Origin: Paragemmobacter straminiformis
GTDB taxonomy: Bacteria > Pseudomonadota > Alphaproteobacteria > Rhodobacterales > Rhodobacteraceae
Reading direction: 5' to 3'
Assembly: GCF_014243445.1 (NCBI RefSeq)
Contig: NZ_JACLQD010000002.1
Span: forward strand, 310,001 to 374,000
Length of the DNA: 64,000 nucleotides
Shown here in pieces: positions 52,136-61,257 of the stretch (positions are counted from its first letter, which is position 1; each line of letters opens with the position of its first letter). The notes under the pieces were generated by a model that saw only the letters and a program-made list of their open reading frames with translations, was not told the origin of the DNA and did no database searches. The position numbers and the translations under genes are program-made.

Positions 52136-54562
52136 TTACCCGCGCATCCGCGCCCCGTCACCATCCCAAAGCGGGGCAAGGTGGACCGTCGCGCGGCGGC
52201 GCTCGCCAAGGATTTCGATCTCGCAGTCAAGACCGTCCTTCACCTTGTCGGCGGGCAGGAAGCCCATCGCGACCGACTTGCCCGTCCAATGGCTGAACCC
52301 GCCGCTGGTGCAGAAGCCAACGACCGCACCGTCCAGCCAGATCGGCTCCCATGCCACCACATCGGCATCCTTGGCATCGACGACAAAGGACACGAGCTTG
52401 CGCTTGGCCCCCGCCGCCTTTTCGGCCGTGGCCGCGGCCTTGCCGATCCAGTCGGCCTCTTTGTTCCAGCGGATGAACCGGTCCAGCCCCGTTTCGCAGG
52501 GCGTGTAGTCGGGGCTGAACTCGCGCCCCCAGGACCCGAACCACTTGTCCAGACGCAAGCTCATCATCGCCCGCATGCCAAAGGGGCGGATGCCAAGATC
52601 GGCGCCATGCGCGGTCAGGATGTCCCACAGATGGCGCACCGACATGTGGTCGCAGAAGATCTCGTAGCCCAGATCGGCGGTGTAGCTGACGCGCTGGACG
52701 ATGCAATTGGCCATGCCCACGGTCATGCGCTTCACATCCATGAACTTGAACGCATCCGCCGACACATCGCTGCGCGTCACGCGGGCCAGAAGCGCCCGCG
52801 CGTTCGGTCCGGCGATCTGGAAGCCCGAGCGGCTGTCCGACACGTTCTCGACCGTCACCCCGTCAGACATGTTCTGCTCGAACCAGCGGTGGTGCCAGCC
52901 CTGCGCGCCATAGCTGGCGGTCAGCTGGAATTCGGTCTCCGACAGGCAGGACACCGTGAAATCGCCGATGATCTTGCCCGAATGCGCCAGCATCGGCGTC
53001 AGCGACAGCCGCCCCGGCTTCGGGATCGCCCCCGCCATGATCCGGTCAAGCCATGCGCGCGCATTCGGCCCCTTGACCGTATACTTGCCAAAGTTCTGCA
53101 ACTCGTTGATGCCCACGCCCTCGCGCACGGCCAGCACCTCCTGGCGCGTCGCCTCCCAGGCGTTCGAGCGCTTGAAGGTCGGCGTCTCGTAGGTCGGCTC
53201 GCCCGGCAGGGCGTAGTAGTTCACCACTTCCAGCCCGTATTGCTGGCCCCAGACCGCATTCAGCGCGGTGTTGGTGTCATACATCGGCGTGGTGCGGAAG
53301 GGACGGGCGGCGGGGCGTTCCTCGTTCGGATAGCCGACCGAGAAGCGCATCTGGTAATTCTCGATCACCTTGGGCACCGTATAGCCCGGCGTGGTCCAGT
53401 TGCCGAAGCGCGCCACGTCGAAGCCGCGCGGGTCGCGTTCCACCTCGCCCTCGATCATCCATTGCGCCAGCGCAAGGCCCATGCCGCCGCCCTGGCTGAA
53501 GCCCGCCATCACGGCGCAGGCCGACCAGTAGTTGCGCAGCCCCGGCACGGGGCCGATCAGCGGGTTGCCATCGGGGGCAAAGGTAAAGGGGCCGTGGATC
53601 ACGCGCTTGACGCCGGTGCGCTCCAGAACCGGGAAGCGGCGATAGGCGAAGTTGACCGAATCCTCGATCTTGTCGAATTGCTCGTTCAGCAGCTCGTGGC
53701 CAAAGGTCCACGGCGTGCCGTCGACCGACCACGGCTCGCAGGGCTTTTCGTAAAAGCCGATGCACAGCCCGCGCCCTTCCTGCCGCAGGTAGCTTTCGCC
53801 GCCCGGGTCCATCACATGCGGGAATTCGCGGCCCGATTTCAGGATATCCATGATCTCGGGGATGTCGTCGGTCACCAGATACTGGTGGGCCATCGGCAGA
53901 AGCGGCAGGTAGACCCCCGCCATCGCGCCGATCTCGCGCGCCCAAAGCCCGCCTGCGTTGACCAGATGTTCGGCGATGATCGTGCCCTTTTCCGTCACCA
54001 CCTCCCACGACCCGTCGGGGCGCGGGTTGGTTTCCAGCACGCGGTTGTGCAGCACGATCTCGGCCCCGCCCATGCGCGCGGCCTTGGCATAGGCATGGGT
54101 CGTGCCCGACGGGTCGAGGTGCCCGTCAAGCGGGTCGTAAAGCGCCCCGATGATCCCTTCGAGGTTGACCATCCCGTCGGTCAGCTTGTTGATCTCGTCA
54201 GGGCCAAGGATTTCGGTGTCCAGTCCCATGTAGCGGTGCTTGGCGCGTTCGGCCTTCAACTGCTCGAAGCGCGCGGCGTTGTCGGCCAGCGTGATGCCGC
54301 CCACATGGTGCAGCCCGCAGGACATGCCGGTGATCGCTTCAAGCTCTTTGTAAAGGCGGATCGTATAGCCTTGCAGCGCAGCCATGTTGGTGTCGCCGTT
54401 CAGCGTGTGAAAGCCCCCCGCCGCGTGCCATGTGCTGCCCGAGGTCAGCTCCGACCGCTCGACCAGCATCACGTCCGACCAGCCGAGCTTGGTCAGGTGG
54501 TAAAGCACCGAACAGCCGACGACGCCGCCGCCGATGACAAGCACACGGGTATGGGTTTTCAT
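52136..54562 (-). CDS. Dimethylglycine/sarcosine dehydrogenase-like FAD-folate enzyme
   Basis: 808 residues. N-terminal FAD oxidoreductase (DAO) domain with GGGVVGCSVLYHLTKLG (11-27) and TSGSTWHAAGG, whose histidine is the covalent-FAD site in the family; a linker FAO_M domain; then GcvT-type folate domains (KRSNAWEATRQEVLAVREGVGI, and YTADLGYEIFCDH). This matches dimethylglycine dehydrogenase, which demethylates dimethylglycine and passes one-carbon units to tetrahydrofolate. Sarcosine or betaine-derived substrates are alternatives. Own transcript: the livM terminator precedes it. Confidence 0.9.
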   Translation of the reverse strand: MKTHTRVLVIGGGVVGCSVLYHLTKLGWSDVMLVERSELTSGSTWHAAGGFHTLNGDTNMAALQGYTIRLYKELEAITGMSCGLHHVGGITLADNAARFEQLKAERAKHRYMGLDTEILGPDEINKLTDGMVNLEGIIGALYDPLDGHLDPSGTTHAYAKAARMGGAEIVLHNRVLETNPRPDGSWEVVTEKGTIIAEHLVNAGGLWAREIGAMAGVYLPLLPMAHQYLVTDDIPEIMDILKSGREFPHVMDPGGESYLRQEGRGLCIGFYEKPCEPWSVDGTPWTFGHELLNEQFDKIEDSVNFAYRRFPVLERTGVKRVIHGPFTFAPDGNPLIGPVPGLRNYWSACAVMAGFSQGGGMGLALAQWMIEGEVERDPRGFDVARFGNWTTPGYTVPKVIENYQMRFSVGYPNEERPAARPFRTTPMYDTNTALNAVWGQQYGLEVVNYYALPGEPTYETPTFKRSNAWEATRQEVLAVREGVGINELQNFGKYTVKGPNARAWLDRIMAGAIPKPGRLSLTPMLAHSGKIIGDFTVSCLSETEFQLTASYGAQGWHHRWFEQNMSDGVTVENVSDSRSGFQIAGPNARALLARVTRSDVSADAFKFMDVKRMTVGMANCIVQRVSYTADLGYEIFCDHMSVRHLWDILTAHGADLGIRPFGMRAMMSLRLDKWFGSWGREFSPDYTPCETGLDRFIRWNKEADWIGKAAATAEKAAGAKRKLVSFVVDAKDADVVAWEPIWLDGAVVGFCTSGGFSHWTGKSVAMGFLPADKVKDGLDCEIEILGERRRATVHLAPLWDGDGARMRG

Positions 54563-54671
54563 GGGGGATCCCTCGCAAATATGTTGCCGCCACATTGGCC
54601 GCAGCCCCGCAAGGCATCATGCCGATCCGCGACAAAAAATGTCGCAAGCCTTCCGCCGCTTTCGCCAAAGC

Positions 54672-54697
54672 AAAAGGGCGGGCCCTGCGGCCCGCCC
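54672..54697 (-). terminator. Intrinsic terminator after livM
   Basis: GGGCGGGCC (54676-54684) pairs with GGCCCGCCC (54689-54697), loop CTGC. On the minus strand it is followed by TTTTGCTTT. It lies 24 bp beyond the livM stop and separates the liv operon from the dehydrogenase gene. Confidence 0.8.
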
Positions 54698-54720
54698 CGT
54701 TTCCGGCGACAGGTGCCGGT

Positions 54721-56019
54721 CTACTTTTCGGGCATCAGCCCGCGCGGGCTGAAGCGCAGCACGACAAGCAGGATCACCCCCAGCGTCAAAAGCCGCATAT
54801 GCGGGGCTGCGTCGATCAGATGCGCCTTCAGCGTGCCTTCCGCCATCATCGAGGTAAGCTGCCCCATCAGCGCAGGCCCGAGGCTCTCGACGATCAGCCA
54901 CAGCCAGCCGATCAGCAGCCCGCCCAGTACCGACCCCCAGTTGTTGCCCGACCCGCCCACGATCACCATCACCCAGATCAGGAAGGTGAAGCGCAAGGGG
55001 TTGTAGGTGCCGGGAACAAGCTGGCCCTCCATGCTGGTCATCATCGCGCCCGCGATGCCCACCACGGCCGACCCGATGATGAAGATCTGCAGATGCCGCT
55101 TGGTGACGTTTTTGCCCATCGCGCTGGCCGCAACCTCGTTGTCGCGGATGGCCCGCATCATCCGGCCCCAGGGGCTGTGCAGCGCGCGTTCCGAGAACCA
55201 GATCACCGCCAGCAGGACCAGACCGAACAGCAGGACGTAAAGCAGCTTGACCACGATCATCGAGGCCCCTTGCGGATCGAAGCCCCAGCGCGTCGCCCAA
55301 TCGATGAATTCGGCCGATTTCTGCAGGTCGGTCTCGTAGGGGACGGGCCAGGGGCGCGGCAGTTCGATGATGTTCTTCACGCCGCGCGCCAGCCAGTCCT
55401 CGTTCTTCAGGACCGCCACGATGATCTCGGCCACGCCCAGCGTGGCGATGGCAAGGTAATCCGACCGCAGGCCAAGCGCGGTCTTGCCGATGGCCCATGC
55501 CGCAGCGGCGGCCAGCAGGCCGCCCACGGGCCAGGCCAGAAGCGAGGGCAGTCCCAGCCCGCCGATATTGCCCGCGCTGGCGGGATTGTTCGCCTCGACG
55601 GCGGTGACCGCCGGATCGAAGACCCAGCGATAGACCATGAAGCCCGCGATCAGGATGGCCGGCACCAGCAGGTTGCGCCCCATGCCCTTGGGCATGCGCT
55701 TCCAGACCTGCACCGCCACCGCGATCGAGACCGCGCCGATGACCAGCCCCGCCACGATGCCGCTGCCGCCCGCCGCCCAGCCTTCGGGCACGGGCCGCGC
55801 CGAGACCAGCACCACGGCCAGACCGCCGAGCGCGGTAAAGCCCATGATGCCGGTGTTGAACAGCCCCGCATAACCCCACTGGATGTTGACCCCCAGCGCC
55901 ATGATCGACGACAAAAGCCCCATCAGCAGGATCGACAGCGCCAAATTCCAGCTTTGGAACACGCCGGTGAGCACGAATAGCAGGCCGACGCCCGCGAAAA
56001 GCAGAAGGTTCCGGCTCAT
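54721..56019 (-). CDS. livM: LivM, branched-chain amino acid ABC transporter permease
   Basis: 432-residue inner-membrane permease with about ten hydrophobic segments. LivM hallmarks: VNIQWGYAGLFNTGIMGFTALGGL near the N-terminus, GLRSDYLAIATLGVAEII, the EAA-like loop MMRAIRDNEVAASAMGKNVTKRHLQIF, and GGSGNNWGSVLGG. The periplasmic region after the third helix is longer than in the E. coli protein. The start overlaps the livH stop as ATGA. Last gene of the operon, with a terminator after it. Confidence 0.95.
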   Translation of the reverse strand: MSRNLLLFAGVGLLFVLTGVFQSWNLALSILLMGLLSSIMALGVNIQWGYAGLFNTGIMGFTALGGLAVVLVSARPVPEGWAAGGSGIVAGLVIGAVSIAVAVQVWKRMPKGMGRNLLVPAILIAGFMVYRWVFDPAVTAVEANNPASAGNIGGLGLPSLLAWPVGGLLAAAAAWAIGKTALGLRSDYLAIATLGVAEIIVAVLKNEDWLARGVKNIIELPRPWPVPYETDLQKSAEFIDWATRWGFDPQGASMIVVKLLYVLLFGLVLLAVIWFSERALHSPWGRMMRAIRDNEVAASAMGKNVTKRHLQIFIIGSAVVGIAGAMMTSMEGQLVPGTYNPLRFTFLIWVMVIVGGSGNNWGSVLGGLLIGWLWLIVESLGPALMGQLTSMMAEGTLKAHLIDAAPHMRLLTLGVILLVVLRFSPRGLMPEK

Positions 56020-57026
56020 ACCGATTTCCCCTTGAAAAGACCCGTGGGCATGAACAGCAGCACAAGGATCAGGATCGAGAAGCTCACCGCGAATTTGTAG
56101 TCGGTGGTCATCAGCTGCACGAGACTGTCAGGCATGATGCTTTCCGGCAGCACATAGGTCAGCACCTTCTTCCACGCATAGGTGACCGTGACTTCCGAAA
56201 AGGCGATCACGAAGCCCCCGGCAATCGCCCCGATCGGGTTGCCCAGACCGCCCACGATGGCGGCGGCAAAGATCGGCAGCAGAAGCTGGAAATAGGTGAA
56301 GGGCTTGAAGGACTTGTCCAGCCCGTAAAGCACGCCCGCAATGGTGGCGAGGGCGGCTGCGATGATCCAAGTCACCTGCACCACGCGGTCGGGGTTGATG
56401 CCCGACAGCAGGGCCAGATCCTCGTTGTCGGAAAAGGCCCGCATCGATTTGCCGGTGCGCGTCTTTTGCAGGAACCAGAACAGCCAGGCCACCACGATCA
56501 GCGCCGTGACCACGGTCACCCCTTGGGTCGTCTTGATCGCCAGCCCCTCGGTCAGGCCGGTCATGGCCTTGAAGTCACCGGCCGAGATGAAGAACCGCTC
56601 GCCATCGGCGAAGTTCTGTTCCTCGACCCCGATGAACAGGCGCACGATGCCGTTCATCACGAACATCACGCCCAGCGACACCATCACAAGGATCGTCGGA
56701 ACGGCCTTTTTCTTGCGGTAGAATTTGTAGACCAGCCAGTCGGTCGCCAAAACCAGCAGCGCCGTCACGGCAATGCCCACGGGCAGGCCCAGAAGGGCGG
56801 TCGGCAGAATGCCGAAGGTGATCCCCGCCGCCTGCAAACCCCATGTGGCATAGATCGTCACCATCGTGCCGAAAGCCATCGTGTCGCCATGGGCAAAGTT
56901 CGAGAAACGAAGGATGCCATAGATCAGCGTCACCCCCAGTGCCCCCAGCGCAAGCTGGGCGCCATAGGCAAGGCCCGGCACGAAAACGAAGTTGAGAAAG
57001 ACGACAAGTGCGTTCAGGAAATCCAT
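56016..57026 (-). CDS. livH: LivH, branched-chain amino acid ABC transporter permease
   Basis: 336 residues. Typical LivH segments: GALGVTLIYGILRFSNFAHGD, the coupling loop TRTGKSMRAFSDNEDLALLSGINPDRV and GGLGNPIGAIAGG. Eight or more hydrophobic segments. Start at MDFLNALVVFLNFVF (57026), one base from the livF stop, so the genes are tightly packed. Partner of LivM in the membrane pore. Confidence 0.95.
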   Translation of the reverse strand: MDFLNALVVFLNFVFVPGLAYGAQLALGALGVTLIYGILRFSNFAHGDTMAFGTMVTIYATWGLQAAGITFGILPTALLGLPVGIAVTALLVLATDWLVYKFYRKKKAVPTILVMVSLGVMFVMNGIVRLFIGVEEQNFADGERFFISAGDFKAMTGLTEGLAIKTTQGVTVVTALIVVAWLFWFLQKTRTGKSMRAFSDNEDLALLSGINPDRVVQVTWIIAAALATIAGVLYGLDKSFKPFTYFQLLLPIFAAAIVGGLGNPIGAIAGGFVIAFSEVTVTYAWKKVLTYVLPESIMPDSLVQLMTTDYKFAVSFSILILVLLFMPTGLFKGKSV

Positions 57027-57027
57027 C

Positions 57028-57738
57028 TCAACCCCCAAGGAACGAACGGCGGACTTCCGGATCGGCAAGCAGGGCCGCCCCGGTGTCGGTGAAACGGTTT
57101 GCGCCCTGAACCAGAACGTAGCCCTTGTCCGCGATTTCCAGCGCCTGACGCGCGTTCTGCTCGACCATCAGGATCGAGATGCCCGTGCGGGCGACCTCGA
57201 TGATGCGGTCGAAAAGTTCGTCCATCACGATGGGGCTGACGCCTGCGGTGGGTTCGTCCAGCATCAGGACCTTGGGCTGGGTCATCAGCGCGCGGCCCAC
57301 GGCCACCTGCTGGCGCTGCCCGCCCGAAAGTTCTCCGGCCGGTTGCAGGCGCTTTTGCTTTAGGATCGGGAAGAGGTCGTAGACCTGCGCCATCGTATCG
57401 CTGAAATCGTCGCGGCGGATGAAGGCCCCCATCTCGAGGTTCTCTTCGACCGTCATCGAGGTGAAGATGTTATGCGTCTGCGGCACGAAGCCCATGCCCT
57501 TGGCCACGCGGTCCTGCGGCGAAAGGCCGGTGATGTCCTCGCCCGCCAGCTTCACATGGCCCTGACGCAGGTTGAGCATGCCGAAAACGGCCTTCATCGC
57601 GGTGGATTTGCCCGCCCCGTTCGGGCCGACGATCACGGCGATCTCGCCCTTTTCGACGGCGATGGTGCAGCCGTGCAGGATGTCGGCCGCGCCATAGCCG
57701 CCGGTCATCGCTTCTCCGATCAGGAAGGGTTCAGCCAT
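57028..57738 (-). CDS. livF: LivF, branched-chain amino acid ABC transporter ATPase
   Basis: 236 residues. Walker A GPNGAGKST (about 38-46), Q-loop VPQTHNIF, ABC signature LSGGQRQQVAVGRAL and Walker B VLMLDEPTAGVSP. The LivF-specific EQNARQALEIADKGYVL-type switch segment follows. Cytoplasmic, one of two ATPases of the transporter. A 95-bp gap containing two perfect palindromes separates it from livG upstream. Confidence 0.95.
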   Translation of the reverse strand: MAEPFLIGEAMTGGYGAADILHGCTIAVEKGEIAVIVGPNGAGKSTAMKAVFGMLNLRQGHVKLAGEDITGLSPQDRVAKGMGFVPQTHNIFTSMTVEENLEMGAFIRRDDFSDTMAQVYDLFPILKQKRLQPAGELSGGQRQQVAVGRALMTQPKVLMLDEPTAGVSPIVMDELFDRIIEVARTGISILMVEQNARQALEIADKGYVLVQGANRFTDTGAALLADPEVRRSFLGG

Positions 57739-57758
57739 GACGCGCCCCCTCCGTTGCC

Positions 57759-57818
57759 GAAAAATCTTCCTCCGAAGATTTTTCCCGGTCCGAAGAATTT
57801 TCGTACGAAAATTCTTCG
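57759..57818. repeat. Two perfect palindromes (family A) between livG and livF
   Basis: GAAAAATCTTC (57759-57769) pairs with GAAGATTTTTC (57774-57784). A perfect 28-bp palindrome follows at 57791-57818, whose half is CGAAGAATTTTCGT. Both lie inside the liv operon, between two cistrons, so they cannot block transcription fully. Possible processing, stability or attenuation signals, as in REP-type elements. Confidence 0.8.
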
Positions 57819-57833
57819 TTCAGCCGCAGTTGG

Positions 57834-58625
57834 TCAGGCATGGGCGGCCTCCCCTTTGACTTTGTTCTTCAGGCCGGTGCCGAGATAGGCTTCGATCACG
57901 CGCTCGTCGTTCTTCACCTCGTCGACGGTGCCCTGGGCAAGAACCTTGCCCTCGGCCATGCAGATCACCGGGTTGCAAAGCCGCGCGATGAAATCCATGT
58001 CATGCTCGATGACGCAAAAGGTGTAGCCGCGCTCCTTGTTCAGGCGCACGATGGCATCGCCGATGGTGTTCAGCAGGGTGCGGTTCACGCCGGCGCCGAC
58101 CTCGTCGAGAAAGACGATCTTGGCGTCGACCATCATGGTGCGCCCCAGTTCCAGCAGTTTCTTCTGTCCGCCGGAAATCTGGCTCGCCTTCTGGTCGGCC
58201 AGGTGGCTGATGGTCAGGAAGTCCAGCACCTCGTCGGCCTTCGCGCGCAGGGCCTTTTCCTCGGCTGCGACGGCGCTGCGGTTGAACCATGCGTTGATCA
58301 GGCTTTCGCCCTTTTGCCGCGGCGGCACCATCATCAGGTTCTCGCGCACGGTCATAGAGCCGAATTCATGCGCGATCTGGAAGGTGCGCAGCAGGCCCTT
58401 GCCGAACAGTTCGTGCGGCGGCAGGCCGGTGATATCCTCGCCATCCATGACGACGCGGCCCGATGTCGGCGGCAGTCGTCCTGCGATCACGTTGAACAGC
58501 GTGGTCTTGCCCGCGCCGTTCGGTCCGATCAAACCCGTGATCGACCCCGTCTCGATCACAAGCGAAGCCCCGTCAACGGCGTGGAACCCGCCGAAATGCC
58601 GGTGCAGATTCTCGACAACGATCAT
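57834..58625 (-). CDS. livG: LivG, branched-chain amino acid ABC transporter ATPase
   Basis: 263 residues. Walker A GPNGAGKTT, signature ISGGQKKLLELGRTMM, and Walker B KIVFLDEVGAGVN, with the longer helical insertion of LivG (ENLMMVPPRQKGESLINAWF). The Walker B region has GAGVN where PTAGLN is common, a mild deviation. The C-terminal tail (YLGTGLKNKVKGE) is family-like. First ATPase gene after livK; a terminator-like hairpin lies between them. Confidence 0.94.
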   Translation of the reverse strand: MIVVENLHRHFGGFHAVDGASLVIETGSITGLIGPNGAGKTTLFNVIAGRLPPTSGRVVMDGEDITGLPPHELFGKGLLRTFQIAHEFGSMTVRENLMMVPPRQKGESLINAWFNRSAVAAEEKALRAKADEVLDFLTISHLADQKASQISGGQKKLLELGRTMMVDAKIVFLDEVGAGVNRTLLNTIGDAIVRLNKERGYTFCVIEHDMDFIARLCNPVICMAEGKVLAQGTVDEVKNDERVIEAYLGTGLKNKVKGEAAHA

Positions 58626-58707
58626 CCGTTATCCCCCGAATGGTCCCCTGAGGCCACGCGTCCCGCGCCGGTTGTGCGGCGTCCTGCGGTGGCTTTTTAT
58701 TAAAGCA

Positions 58708-58733
58708 ACGGCCCGGGGCTATGCCCGGGCCGT
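58708..58733 (-). terminator. Terminator-like hairpin between livK and livG
   Basis: ACGGCCCGGG (58708-58717) pairs with CCCGGGCCGT (58724-58733). On the minus strand it is followed by TGCTTTAATAAAAAG, a loose T/A-rich tail. It would let most transcripts stop after livK, giving more binding protein than transporter, as in many ABC operons. Confidence 0.65.
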
Positions 58734-58759
58734 CTTGTGTCGTCAAGCCGTGCGGATGA

Positions 58760-59941
58760 TCAACGGTAGCCGACGGTTTCGATCTTGCCGTCCTTGATCT
58801 CGTATTCGCGGTAGTTGCCGGCCGATTCACCCGGTCCGATCAGTTCCACCGACGAGGCGCCGACGTAGTCGATGTCGGTGCCGGCCGCGATCAGTTCGAG
58901 CGCCTTGCCCAGTTCGCCCGGCATGATCGGCTCGCCCGGAGCGTTGGCAAGGTCCATGACCTTGGTCGACCAGACCTTCGAATCGGTCGAGTTGGCGGCC
59001 GCCATCGACAGCATGATCAGGGCCGCGGCGTCGTAGCTTTCTTTCGAGAAGGCGTTCGAGCCGTCGAAGCCGGCGGCTTTGGCCGCTGCTTCATACGAGG
59101 TCGCGCCGGGCGAATCCGTGCCCGGAACCGCGCCGATGGCACCGTTCAGCGGAGCGCCGATGGCCTCGATCAGGCTTTCGCCATACATGCCGTCGACGAG
59201 GTAGAAGCTCGAGAACGCGCCGGTGTCGAGTGCCGCCTGGATCATGCCCTTGCCGCCCTGGTCGACATAGCCCGCAACGATCAGCATCTCGCCGCCGGCC
59301 GAGGCCAGCGTCGCGACTTCGGCCGAATAGTCGGCCTTGCCGTCTTCATGCGGTGCCGAGACGGTCACGCTGCCGCCCTTGGCGGTGAAGGCTGCGCCGA
59401 AGCTGTCGGCCAGACCCTTGCCGTAGTCGTTGTTGGTGTAGGTCACCGCAACCGACTTGATGCCTTTTCCGGTCAGGATATCCGCCATCACTTCGCCCTG
59501 GCGCGCGTCCGAGGGCGCGGTGCGGAAGAAGAGGCCGTCGTCTTCGGCGGTCGACAGCGCCGGCGAGGTGGCCGAGGGCGAGATCATCGCCACGCCATTC
59601 GGGCGCGCGACGTTTTGCAGGACCGCACCGGTCACGCCCGAGCAGTCGCCGCCGACGATGCCCTTGACGCCTTCCGAGGTGATCAGGCGTTCGGCCGCAG
59701 CGGTCGCGGCAGTCGCGTCGACGCAGGTGGTGTCGCCGTTGACGGTCGTCACGGTGCCGAGCGCGAACTTGCCCGAATCGTTGACTTCCTTGACCGCGAA
59801 TTCCGCGCCTTTCGCCATGTCCGGCACGGTCGATTCGAGCGGGCCGGTGAAGCCGAGCAGAATGCCCAGTTTCACGTCATCCGCCGAAGCGGCACCGGCG
59901 AAAAGCGCCGTCGCGGCCGTGGCAAGCAGTAGTTTCTTCAT
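58760..59941 (-). CDS. livK: LivK/LivJ-type branched-chain amino acid substrate-binding protein
   Basis: 393 residues. Signal peptide MKKLLLATAATALFAGAASA (cleaved before DDVKLG), then a type I periplasmic-binding fold with VKLGILLGFTGPLESTVPDM and the ligand region GDCSGVTGAVLQNVA. Two cysteines (in DTTCVDA and GGDCSG) could form a disulfide. Members bind branched-chain or other amino acids and amides, so ligand identity is inferred from the liv cluster. RBS GGGAGA upstream. First gene of the operon. Confidence 0.92.
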   Translation of the reverse strand: MKKLLLATAATALFAGAASADDVKLGILLGFTGPLESTVPDMAKGAEFAVKEVNDSGKFALGTVTTVNGDTTCVDATAATAAAERLITSEGVKGIVGGDCSGVTGAVLQNVARPNGVAMISPSATSPALSTAEDDGLFFRTAPSDARQGEVMADILTGKGIKSVAVTYTNNDYGKGLADSFGAAFTAKGGSVTVSAPHEDGKADYSAEVATLASAGGEMLIVAGYVDQGGKGMIQAALDTGAFSSFYLVDGMYGESLIEAIGAPLNGAIGAVPGTDSPGATSYEAAAKAAGFDGSNAFSKESYDAAALIMLSMAAANSTDSKVWSTKVMDLANAPGEPIMPGELGKALELIAAGTDIDYVGASSVELIGPGESAGNYREYEIKDGKIETVGYR

Positions 59942-60083
59942 GGTGGTCTCCCTGTCTGGATCGTTGTCCTGATCGGGCAAGCTAGTGTGCCCGCGATGAA
60001 AAGAAAAGGACCGTTGGGTCCGGTCGTCCCGCCCGCGCCCCGCTGCGGGGGATTCGGGCGCGGGATTCGGGCGGGGGGCCGCG

Positions 60084-61100
60084 TCAGATCGACAGCCTGA
60101 TCCCGGTTCCGCCGCCTTGCGTGCCGCGTTCGCGGTAGGGGGTGGTGTTGTAATGCGCGCGGTAGCATTTCGAGAAATGCGACGGGCTGGCGAAGCCGCA
60201 GGCGAGGGCCACGTTGATCACGCTCATATCCGTCTGCATCAAGAGGTTGCGCGCCTTTTGCAGGCGCAGCTCCATGTAATAGCGTTTGGGGCTGCGGTTC
60301 AGGTAGCGGCGGAACAGCCGTTCCAGTTGCCGCGTGGACATGCCCACTTCCTCGGCCAGATCGGCGGGGGACATCGGGTCCTCGATGTTGCCTTCCATCA
60401 TCTGGATCACCTGCGACAGCTTCGGATGCCGCACGCCGATCCGCGTCGGGATCGACAGGCGCTGCGTGTCCTGGTCGGTGCGGATGGTGGAATAGATCAA
60501 CTGGTCGGCCACGGTGTTGGCGATATCCTCGCCATGATCGGCGGCGATCACCTTCAGCATCAGGTCGAGCGAGCTTGTCCCCCCCGCCGTGGTCCAGCGG
60601 TTGCCGTCCATCACGAAGACCGATTTCGTCAGCTTCACATCCTCGAATTCCTCGAGGAAGCCGTCCTGGTTCTCCCAGTGGATCGTGGCTTTCTTGCCGT
60701 CGAGCAGCCCGGCCTTGGCCACCGCATAGGCCCCCGTGCAAAGGCCCCCCATCGTCACCCCGCGCCGCGCCTCGCGCCGCAGCCAGTTCAGCACGGGTTT
60801 GCTTGTCGCACGCTGCACGTCGATGCCGCCGCAGACCAGCACGGTATCCTCGCGCTCGATCTCGTCCAGCCCCATGTCAAGCTTGAAGGCGGCCCCGTTC
60901 GAGCAGGTGGCGAAATCGCCGCCTTCGCCGGCCAGTTTCCAGGTGTAGAGCGGCTGGCCCGTCACGCGGTTGGCAATCCGCAACGGCTCGATGGCGCTGG
61001 CAAAGGAAAGCATGGTGAAACGGTCGAGCAGCAGAAAGACAAAGCGGCGCGGCTCGACGGCCTTGCCTACATTTTGGGCTTTCTTCGGGGCGGTGGACAT
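60084..61100 (-). CDS. GlxA family transcriptional regulator (DJ-1/PfpI plus AraC HTH)
   Basis: 338 residues. N-terminal amidase-like DJ-1/PfpI domain (about 18-195) with [19 protein letters not shown] (cysteine at the nucleophile position) and [15 protein letters not shown]-terminal AraC-type DNA-binding domain with [18 protein letters not shown] and [14 protein letters not shown]. This group includes GbdR and similar regulators of glycine betaine, carnitine and arginine catabolism. It may control the liv operon or the dimethylglycine dehydrogenase gene nearby; that is inference. Confidence 0.9.
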   Translation of the reverse strand: MSTAPKKAQNVGKAVEPRRFVFLLLDRFTMLSFASAIEPLRIANRVTGQPLYTWKLAGEGGDFATCSNGAAFKLDMGLDEIEREDTVLVCGGIDVQRATSKPVLNWLRREARRGVTMGGLCTGAYAVAKAGLLDGKKATIHWENQDGFLEEFEDVKLTKSVFVMDGNRWTTAGGTSSLDLMLKVIAADHGEDIANTVADQLIYSTIRTDQDTQRLSIPTRIGVRHPKLSQVIQMMEGNIEDPMSPADLAEEVGMSTRQLERLFRRYLNRSPKRYYMELRLQKARNLLMQTDMSVINVALACGFASPSHFSKCYRAHYNTTPYRERGTQGGGTGIRLSI

Positions 61101-61195
61101 GTTGCGACCTTTGGGTGTCGTTATTGGGCGCAGCCAAACAGGAAATCATTTTGACTGCAAGGGCTGTGGCGGCCGCGATCAGGCCAGTTTCACCC

Positions 61196-61224
61196 TTTGC
61201 ATATGCCGTTCATTTCCTTATACC
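61196..61224 (+). promoter_or_regulatory. Predicted aroG promoter
   Basis: TTTGCA (61196-61201) and TATACC (61219-61224) are separated by 17 bp, a reasonable sigma-70 match, 34 bp upstream of the aroG ATG with GGAGAAG as ribosome site in between. Confidence 0.5.
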
Positions 61225-61257
61225 GCGCCTGTTACCGCAAACTCTCGGAGAAGACCT

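Noticed and set aside
52181-55006. 941-codon plus-strand open frame opposite the dehydrogenase and livM
   Set aside because: Shadow of two well-supported minus-strand genes in GC-rich DNA; composition is Arg/His/Gln/Ala-rich and no domain is recognisable.
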